From contig JAPYXD010000484.1 in the NCBI GenBank assembly GCA_030998225.1, forward strand, positions 6,386,001 through 6,450,000: DNA of 64,000 nt. Reading direction: 5' to 3'. The DNA is from Diplolepis rosae (Eukaryota > Arthropoda > Insecta > Hymenoptera > Diplolepididae). Numbering within the stretch: the stretch's first letter is position 1; each line of letters starts with the position of its first letter. Below, piece by piece: positions 55,882 to 64,000 of this stretch. Position numbers and translations under genes: made by a program. The notes beneath the pieces were generated by a model. The model had not been told where the DNA came from and ran no database searches. It was given only the letters and a program-made list of their open reading frames with translations.

Positions 55882-58159
55882 AAAGGTAGTATGCACAGAG
55901 TGTTCTGGGTTAAGGTGGATCACCTAAATGATGGTCAGTTTCTAAAAAGTTACGTTCCAATTTCAAATATTTTGTAAACTTTTGTTATAGATAAATAATT
56001 ATTTTTAAACTTCGTTCGGGAATTTTAGTTCTTGATCTCGATGGACACTGCATGTAAATCGCAAGGTTTGTTATACAATATCTTCTCAGATACCACAGAA
56101 TATTCCGAAACAATTTCTGGAGTATTTTCATACATCTGGTATAGTCTCGTTGTCACACCTCGCGAGGGATGCCAGTAATAAATTAAACATATTTTGTTAT
56201 CGTAGTCACAGTTTTGTCTCTATCTTTTCAAAAAGAAAGTCTAAATGAAACTTTCAACGAAACATTGGAAATTTGAATATTTTCTATTAATGATTCCGAA
56301 AGATTTGATTTGATTTTTTAAAATTTTAAATGTTTTTTTGCATAAGTAAAATAACAATTATACCGTTAAGGAACTTAGTGTTTTGAATTATTTATTTACT
56401 TCTATATGTCGGTTTTTAAAATGAAAAATGAAAGAATATTGTAATATTTAAAAAAGAACTTAAATATTTTTTTTTGGAAAGATACGAACAATTCATCATG
56501 GTTGAGCGTAAAATTAGAACAATCGTGATAGTTTATGAATACTCATTTTATTATATTAAACAATTAGTTATACAGTAAACAATACCATGTTCTTTAACAT
56601 TTGATTCATAGAAGATCAGTGAAAATATTCATAAAATTCTTCTATTCTTTAATTTTACTGAATAATTTGCAAAATGAAAAGTAATATGAATTTATTTTAA
56701 ATTAAAATTTATAATAAAAGTAGTCCCGTTTACTTTTATACCGTCAATTTCAGAAAGTTGAAGAAAACTAGAGCACCTATTTATTTGTAATTTACGTAAA
56801 ATCAAAGAAATATGGAAACATTGGAAATAGATGCTCAATTCAATCGTCCAATTATTCTCAAGAAGAGTATCGAATTTTAATTGATATATCAATGTTATTT
56901 TGCTTTTGTATAACTTTAAATAAAAAAGCACGCTTTTAGATTTTTGTAAATCGTGATTGAGCTTAAAGCTCAGGGACAAAATGACAATGAAACTGTGAGA
57001 TTATACATATTTTTCACACGACTGTAAGCTCATGAGATTACGTTACATTTTATACGAGATTTTATAAGATTTTTATGAACTCTAATTTATTTTCTGTTTG
57101 AGTACTCAACGAAAGAATAATTACATGTGAACGGGAGTATAAGCTGAGATAAATTTAGAGTAAGTCATTTTTCCCGTCCATTATTGTTATTTTTCTATTC
57201 CCACCCAAATATTATAAAATTGATTTCTCAATGTCACTGTGAAATTGGATTTTTAAATTAACTTGAATCAAGTTACTCCTAAAAATTTGAATTAATAATA
57301 TTGTAAACTTTTTATTTGGTTTGAATACTTAATTTATGTAAATTTGTTAATTAGCTTGTAATTATCTCATTAGCTTTATATTTTAGATTAAAGAACTCCA
57401 ATCTAGTTCGTTTCTATTGAACGAATTCCCAGTCGCAAACATAATGTACTTAGGTTTTTTATTCAAAAACTATGACATTAACGTATTGTCTCTCTTTTTT
57501 TTAACGGAAAATTGTAAGGATTAATTCATTTTGAATATTTTGTAATTTTCAAAAGAGTAATTGTCAATATGTAATTTAATTTTAAAGAATACATCACAGT
57601 GACCTGATGACAATCTAATGTTCAATCCGTGGGCGCTTTTTTCTTGATTTTTCTAATAACTGTAAACTGCGAAAATTAGAGTATAAAGCCATATCGAATT
57701 TTTGAAAGTTTTAATATTTTACAACGTTTTTCGTACTATCCTTGCAAGAATTTACATTATTGATGTATAAACCTCGTGCCTTAGTTCCTATTCTACGATT
57801 TACCTCACAAATCTAAACTATGATAGCCATAACTTATTACGTAATAGTCATAAAAGAGTCTACTTCAAAGCAACTAGCGTTACAGATTCGAAAAGAGTTT
57901 AATTATAATGTGTAATTTCGTATTATATATCATAAGGACATTAGAATTAAAAGCGTATGAGGGTATCTGCTGAGCTTGAAACTCCTTTATTGTATTCATT
58001 AAACGCACATTCCATAGGTAAGACAGGCACCTTTTATATTTATTATTAATTGTTTACGATTTCTTACTTCTTTTAAAACTTGTAACTGTAATGAGTAAAA
58101 GATCATCACATGCATTTGTTAGTAGTTTTAGGATAGGTTTAAGAATTATGAGATTTTAG
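55882..58159. other. 3' UTR of isoform B and intron; no gene seen
   Basis: AATAAA at 56177-56182 is the nearest likely poly(A) signal. The 95-codon minus ORF at 56692-56979 is not supported as a gene. Confidence 0.55.
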
Positions 58160-58380
58160 GTACCAAATCGGTCATATGACTATTAAGAAAAAATTTACCG
58201 AGTTTAGTTTATGCAATTTTTTTGTATAATAATAATTACAAAACCTGACTTTGTGTGCTCTTCGTTATATCCTGAAATTTCAATATGAAACCATTATTAT
58301 TTTTGTAAAAAATTTGTGAAAACCACACTCAATTTTTTCTTGATAGTCACGTGATATATGTGGTACGAAACTTTAACAGA
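58160..58380. mobile_element. Foldback family F3, full copy
   Basis: GGTCATATGACTATTAAGAA at the left and TTCTTGATAGTCACGTGATA at the right are inverted partners, with arms of ~90 bp. A solo arm is at 23370-23440. Confidence 0.8.
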
Positions 58381-58619
58381 AACAGTAAATTGTAGAGTGC
58401 AAATGTTTTTTTCTTGTATTCGTATCACATGAGAAGGTTCGTGTATTATTTTTTTCCTTTATTTTTAAGGCTGAACATTCTTGAAAATCTTCATGTACGC
58501 CTTTTTCCAAGTTTATAGGTCTCAAATTCTTTAAACTTATTGTGCAATTTAAAAAATTTTAAGTGAATAAGGTGATAAAAATAAAAGGTATGTCTGTATA
58601 AATTTAAAGCTGTGTAATA

Positions 58620-58873
58620 TACAGGGTGTCCTGAGACTTGGAAAATCTTGAAAACTTGAAATAATAAATCTTTTGAATAGTCTATTTATGTTCTGCAAAA
58701 AAAATTAGTAATTTTTTAATCTGTGCCTTTGTTTGTATTAAAAATTTCTTGCAAACGGTTATTTAATTATTTGATGTGCAGAATAATATTGACCTTCAAA
58801 AACTTGATTCCACACCTAGAAACCCTGAAAAGTCCTTGCATTTCGTTCTAAAGAAACGCTGGACACCCTGAAA
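58620..58873. mobile_element. 254 bp MITE (CAGGGTGTCC ends)
   Basis: ACAGGGTGTCCTGAGAC at the left and GCTGGACACCCTG at the right. These short TIRs with an AT-rich interior are typical of a DNA-transposon MITE. Confidence 0.65.
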
Positions 58874-59319
58874 ATAGTAAAAATGGAAGAAAAAAAATCT
58901 TCGTATAAGAATTACTACGCACATCTGCTCGGCCTTACATTGCTTACATCCAGTAAAGCAATAACAATATTCACTAATTTTAAGAATACAAAATCGTATA
59001 TTTTTGAAGCCAGTGATATCCATTATTATATATTTCTAATGGAGAGACACTAAAAAAATTACTTAAGCATTTATATCGAATTCGTTTATTTAAAAATAAA
59101 CAAAGCTCACCAATGTGCGTTAGACATTATTCTTGGCAGTCGTTATTATTTTTTATTGTGCAACTGGAAGGGGATGTCAAATCTATATATTATAAAACAT
59201 CGTTTTGCTACAACTCAGATATTTTATACCTTGACTGTATGTATAATGATCTTTATTTAATAAAGCTGCTTTGTATACATTTAAAAATTGCATAATTATT
59301 TGTTATTTAGGAAACTCTT

Positions 59320-59526
59320 TAAGGCCATATGCTAGCGTCTGCCGTCACTAATTGCATTCGAACGTTTTCTTGATAAAATAATAATTTAAACCAATTTTTT
59401 GAAGAAGACAGTAATGCGTTGCATTTTTCTGCATTGTTGTCTTCTCCGGAAAGTTCATTTAAATTATTATTTTAACAATAAAGTGGTCGTATGTAATTGG
59501 TGACTTCAGACCCTAACACACGGCCT
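59320..59526. mobile_element. Foldback family F2, copy 2
   Basis: AAGGCCATATGCTAGCGTCT ... AATAATAATTTAAA against TTTAAATTATTATT ... GTAATTGGTGACTTCAGACC ... GGCCT; a centre with GAAGACAGTAATGCG and CATTGTTGTCTTC. Same family as 22477-22672. Confidence 0.85.
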
Positions 59527-60310
59527 AGACGAAGTTTAGTTTAGTTTTCAAGTTAAGCCAAATTAGATTATTTATTGTTATGTTAGTTAATAAAACTAGT
59601 AGGTACTTTATACAATTTTAAATTTGTTTGAAAACTACTTGTTCAAAAGTTAAATAATAGTTATGTTAAGGATTATTATCAGTAAAATTAACTTTTTTCT
59701 TTCAATTATAAAAAATAAATTAAATCATTTTAAAATGTTTTTTTCGTTTGAAACTTGTATATTAGGGTATTTTTAATGTTAACAGAATTGCTATGTGTCA
59801 AATTTGTTGATATTTTATAGTTAGAAGAGAAAGTCATGTATTGATTATTGAATTGATGATCCTGAAATATTGAAAAGAGGCACTAATCAACTTAAGAGAT
59901 AAGTAACAAATTTCTAATGTTTTTAAATTTTTTGATTTCTAATACAATATGTCAGATTTTTTTTTTAATAGAACTGCTTCTAAAATATAATAGTTGAGAT
60001 TCTACTACTTTTTTTTTAAAAATGAGTAAATTAAAGAAAAAAAAATTTTCAACTAATAGATTATTAGTTGAAACTACAGAAGAGGAACATTGAATTTCTA
60101 ATGATAAGTTAGGTTTGCTAAAGTTAAAATTATCATAAAAGTGTGTATGTAAGTGTGTTTGCGTGCGTGATTTTCTTAATTGCTTAAATATTCCAAACTC
60201 TAATTTTTTCGAGACTAAAATAAAAGATAAGAAACATTTCTCTTGAGTGCTTCGAAAGTCAGTGTTATTTCGTACTTCAAAATATGTTAACAAAGTGTTT
60301 ATATTTTCAG
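59527..60310. other. Intron sequence before exon C; no gene seen
   Basis: AT-rich. Ends with GTTTATATTTTCAG, the acceptor of exon C. Confidence 0.6.
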
Positions 60311-61661
60311 GAATAAAAAGGCCAGAACAACAATCCCCTCCATTCTACAACGGAAACAGTTCATCAAACCCTTCATTATGAAAAAGTTTGAATCTGCAGT
60401 TCCAATTGCTTCGAAAATGTCAAAAAATTCATTAAAGAAGAAAGTAATAAGTTCACCTCAAGTTGTGGATTTGCAAAATATAATTGTCTTGAAAGCCGAA
60501 TTTGGAGAAGTATACGAAGAAGTCAAAACTGAGTATGTCTCTGTTATTGAAGATCCTCACGTTCTTCATACCCAAGATATTCAAGTTGAAGAGGTTAAGC
60601 TTCAAGATTCAAAAAATAATCAAGTCACTCAACAATGTTCCGAGTATCATTGCGATTCTTGTGACGATACTTTTGCAACTAAGACTGCTCTCGTGGTACA
60701 TAGAACGGAACAATCTATTCGCAAAACACGTGCAGCTCTCCGAGCGTCAAAGAAGAAGTCTGTACAAAAGTCCTTTAATGATCGGTTCGCTGAACAAAGA
60801 CCAAAAATTCAGGATCGGAAAATTGACAAGCCCAAGCTGATACTTGAAATAAAAGATAGGACACACGGCAAAGCTACCGTTGAATCCAACGATGATGTAA
60901 AAGAAGTTGATGGAATGAGCCTAGTTACAGATCCTAAAAAATCAGTCAAATTATCTGTAAAAAAAGCCAAACTTATGGTAAACGGTCCTATTCAATGTCA
61001 CGTTTGTCAAAAAATATTCAAAAAAATAAAGTACTTGAACGTGCATTTAGGTGTTCATGAAGCGCCTCATATTTGCCACATCTGTGGAGCAAGATTGACA
61101 TCCGGTTATTATCTGAAAATGCACATCAGACGACACAACAAAGAGTTTACGCACTTTTGCCAAATTTGTCAGAAAGGATTTTATCTCAGAGCTAATTTGA
61201 ATATTCATATGAGCGTTCATTCTGAACTGAAACCTTGTATCTGTGAAATTTGCCAAAAACCTTTCGGAAATCGAATTTATTTAAAAAATCATATGAAGCT
61301 GCACGATGAACCATCTAAAAGAAAAAAATTTAAGTGCGACCTTTGCAATTTTGAAACTTTTTATAGTTATTGCTTCAAAGAACATAAGTGGACTCATACT
61401 GGCGAAGGACAAGCTGCCTGTGAAGTTTGTGGCAAGATAATCCGAAAACAATACATGAAAACACACATTAGAATTCATACAGGTGAGAAACCTGAAATGT
61501 GTGAATTTTGTGGCAAGGCTTTCAGCGCCAGAAAATACTTGGTTAAGCACCGTCGTACGCACACAGGAGAACGACCTTATCATTGTAAAATTTGCGAGAA
61601 GAATTTTACTCAACGCGGCACGCTGACAGCACATCTGAGGAGACACGATCTTTCAAAGTGA
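60311..61661 (+). CDS. ZAD-C2H2 gene, alternative terminal exon C (8 fingers plus a degenerate one)
   Basis: The acceptor TATATTTTCAG|GAATAAAAAG completes Gly280 and runs 449 codons to TGA; isoform 729 residues. The first ~90 residues are basic then acidic. A lone degenerate finger (CDSCDDTFATK, with its last His lost in HRTEQ) precedes a Lys-rich spacer. Eight fingers follow at about residues 510-725: CHVC, CHIC, CQIC, CEIC, CDLC, CEVC, CEFC, CKIC. The CEVCGKIIRKQYMKTH finger has one residue fewer between the second Cys and first His, a feature shared with exon D. Terminal linkers are canonical (HTGEKPE, HTGERPY). The ATG at 60378 is internal and need not be a start. AATAAA at 61883. Confidence 0.92.
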
Positions 61662-61882
61662 AATTAACAAGGATAAATTAACAAATTTGTTACTTTGAAA
61701 TTATTCATCTAATTTTTGAAAATTTTAGAAGTTGTTTTCAAATTAAAAATCGCCCAAGCACTTGCGACTTTATTATAGGATTTTAACTCAGTTCTGGTAA
61801 ATTTATGTTTATTCTTGAATTAAGTATTTTATTGAATATTATTTATAAGATCACCATTACAGTCGTTACTGTAAAGTTATTG

Positions 61883-61888
61883 AATAAA
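61883..61888 (+). terminator. Poly(A) signal for isoform C
   Basis: AATAAA 222 bases after the exon C stop and 256 bases before the exon D acceptor. Confidence 0.55.
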
Positions 61889-62143
61889 TGATTAGTTAAT
61901 ACTTTTTTCACGCAAATTCTTAATTTTTTCTACTCACTTATTATTGGAAAAGAGACAAAATCTCAGATTTTAAAATCTTTATATCATTATACAATAGTTC
62001 GGAAAAACTTAGGTTAAAATTCCATAGAAAGAATGGAATAGAAAAAAGCAAAATTATTTTAAATAATTCAAGGCACTATTTAATTTGCTATAACACATAT
62101 AGTAGTAAATTAATCTATTAAGACACACACCATTTTATTCTAG

Positions 62144-63623
62144 GGATGGAACAAAGCTGAAACGAGGTCGTGTTGTTGGACAAAAGGACATAAGAAGGTG
62201 CACAAGCTTAGGAGAAAAATTGGGCAAAAAGAAAAAAAATTTGGAAACTAGGATGATAGAGAAAGAATCTACTATAAAAGTTGAAATAACTGAGGTGAAA
62301 ACTGAAAAAATGGAAATAGCAAAAGATGACGATGACAAGGAGTTAAAACGAAAGAGAGGAGGACGTCTTTGTAAAAATGTTTCGACTGCTCCTACTCCTA
62401 CTGACTGCATTGCTAACAGAACAAGAGGGCGACCTTCAAAGTCTCCTGTACTCAGTAGAGAACAATCTAATCAGATAATTGATAAAATTGCAAAAAAGTT
62501 TGAAAACCCCCTTCAACCAGATAAGAAAATGAAATTTAATTTGACTTCTGAAGATTCAGAAGATGATACAGATTTTTTACCATCTATTCTTACTAAAAAA
62601 TCTGAGCAGAAAAAAAAGAGTTATCGCTGCCGATTTTGTAATTTTAAAACATGTTATAAAAATTCTTATTTAATTCATATGGAACGATATGAAAATACCC
62701 CTGGTAACTTTGTATGTCGCATATGTGATGAGAGCTTTCCCTTTAAAAGAAAATTAAAAACTCATTGGAAAAACCACGTACCCACCTACTTTCCTGATGG
62801 TCCAAAAAAACCAGGATTCTATGAGTGTGAAATGTGTAATGAAAAATTTAAAAAGAGGTACCAACTTGGTAAGCACAGAACTGTTCATCGACTTGATAAC
62901 GTTTCAGAAGTAGATTCAAATAAAGTGAATCGTTGTGGTATTTGCAGAAAGAGATTTTACTCGGAAGCTGCCTTTCATGAACACATGGAACAAGCAACGA
63001 ATGAACATAAACCAGTTGAATGTGATCATTGCAAGAAAACGTTCAAGTCAAGACGACAGCTTATAGCGCATCTTCGAATTCACGTTAGTCCGCTTATTTG
63101 TCATATTTGCGGTTCAAGGAAATATTCGGATGCTTCCATGAAAGTTCACATTCGACGTCATAACAAAGATTATTATATTCATTGTAATGTTTGTAACAAA
63201 GGTTTCTACAACAAGAGTGAGTTGAGACTTCACATGATCAGTCATACCAGCCGCGAAGCTAATCGTCCATTTGTGTGTCAAACTTGCGGGCGCTCTTATC
63301 GTTCTGGCTGTTATCTCAAATTACATATGAAAATCGCACACATCGAAGCTGAGGAATACAAACGTAAACGATACAAGTGCGATATCTGCGATTTCGAAAC
63401 TCATTTGGCTAAGTGTTTGAAAATTCATAAGCAAACTCACACTGGAGAGAATTTAATAACTTGTGAAATGTGTAACAAGTTAATTAACAAGAGGTATATG
63501 ACCATTCATATAAGGACTCACACTGGTGAGAAACCTTTCGTTTGCACTATTTGTGGTAAAGGATTCAATTGTAAGAAGAATCTTGTTAGGCACAACTCCA
63601 GAAAACACAAAGCGAAGAACTAA
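62144..63623 (+). CDS. ZAD-C2H2 gene, alternative terminal exon D (~11 fingers)
   Basis: The acceptor TTTTATTCTAG|GGATGG completes Gly280 and gives DGTKLKRGRVVG in frame; 492 further codons to TAA give a 772-residue isoform. There is no ATG near the 5' end of the open frame, which supports entry by splicing. A basic N-terminal part contains TRGRPSKSP, an AT-hook-like motif. Then come CRFC (a degenerate first finger), CRIC, CEMC, CGIC, CDHC, CHIC, CNVC, CQTC, CDIC, CEMC and CTIC. The block from CHICGSRKYS to the end follows exon C finger by finger (HIRRHNKDYYIHC against HIRRHNKEFTHFC; CDICDFETH against CDLCNFETF; the short CEMCNKLINKRYM finger). This marks C and D as a tandem exon duplication. 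Confidence 0.92.
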
Positions 63624-63804
63624 CGACATTCCTTAGAAGTTGAATTTTTTCAAATGAACACTGATTTAAATTTCAACTGATTTTGCTTTTAGTTGTGTAT
63701 TTGTATTTTATTATTTGTCTCATTGTAAAAATTGTTTCCATAAGTTTTTAAACACTTCAGCGCGTTTATATGTTTTGTTTATTATTAGCAACAGCTCTGT
63801 TCAT

Positions 63805-63810
63805 AATAAA
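63805..63810 (+). terminator. Poly(A) signal for isoform D
   Basis: AATAAA 182 bases after the exon D stop. The remaining ~190 bases of the window show nothing; further terminal exons could lie beyond the edge. Confidence 0.55.
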
Positions 63811-64000
63811 GAAGATGAATGTTCTTCTATAAAATATTTTGAGTATATATTGATATTTTTCTAACTATCTGATCATTAAATGAAATTATGAAAAACTAGT
63901 TGGTAGATCAATTTTAGAAATATGTTTTCAATTTATTAATACCTTCGTAAGGAATTTAAGATAAGATTTAAGTAAAATTAATGCTGTATTTATGGGTAAA

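Noticed and set aside
60378..61661. Exons B, C and D as separate single-exon zinc-finger genes
   Set aside because: Open frames extend 5' of the first ATG exactly to an AG acceptor in the phase of exon 4, D has no suitable ATG, and none has a promoter-like 5' region; shared-exon splicing explains all four better.

Overview
This is a window of an AT-rich arthropod nuclear genome, almost certainly an insect. Introns have GT/AG borders, the only intact gene is a ZAD-C2H2 zinc finger gene (a family expanded in insects), and the rest is packed with Tc1/mariner, P-element/THAP, Crypton and foldback transposon remains. The ZAD protein and the repeat load would fit a hymenopteran such as a parasitoid wasp, but that is an impression and was not tested. 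No bacterial, viral or CRISPR features are seen.

The main content is one plus-strand gene that fills 13.5 to 63.8 kb. Four constitutive exons (13508-13639, 15426-15599, 15674-16028, 16146-16323) encode an N-terminal ZAD dimerisation domain and a low-complexity acidic linker, 279 codons plus two bases. The fourth exon ends in phase 2 (GG|). Four separate downstream exons each begin at an AG acceptor that restores that frame, and each carries its own zinc-finger array, stop codon and poly(A) signal: A (18985-20107, 8 fingers), B (54708-55881, 10), C (60311-61661, 8 plus a degenerate one) and D (62144-63623, about 11). The four predicted proteins are 653, 670, 729 and 772 residues. This is the 'one dimerisation domain, many DNA-binding tails' layout known from BTB genes such as lola and mod(mdg4), here on a ZAD gene. 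C and D are recent-looking relatives of each other; A and B share their final fingers.

Region 1-13.2 kb, upstream of the gene, holds a 1.5 kb foldback element with 311 bp arms, two unrelated tandem arrays, a tRNA-derived SINE, MITEs, a decayed three-exon Crypton tyrosine-recombinase gene interrupted by a 171 bp foldback MITE, and three mariner relics.

Region 20.1-54.7 kb is a 34.6 kb intergap between terminal exons A and B with no convincing host exon. It holds nested inverted-repeat elements from several families that recur inside the window: F1 (TGATACTT ends), F2, F3, a pair of ~650 bp near-perfect palindromes, two THAP-domain fragments, a decayed DDE transposase, tRNA-like sequences held in inverted arms, and a broken glutamine-rich spliced gene fragment lying between ~0.4-0.7 kb inverted arms. 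All of this must be transcribed as intron when B, C or D is used.

Coordinates of repeat borders were read by eye and may be off by a few bases.
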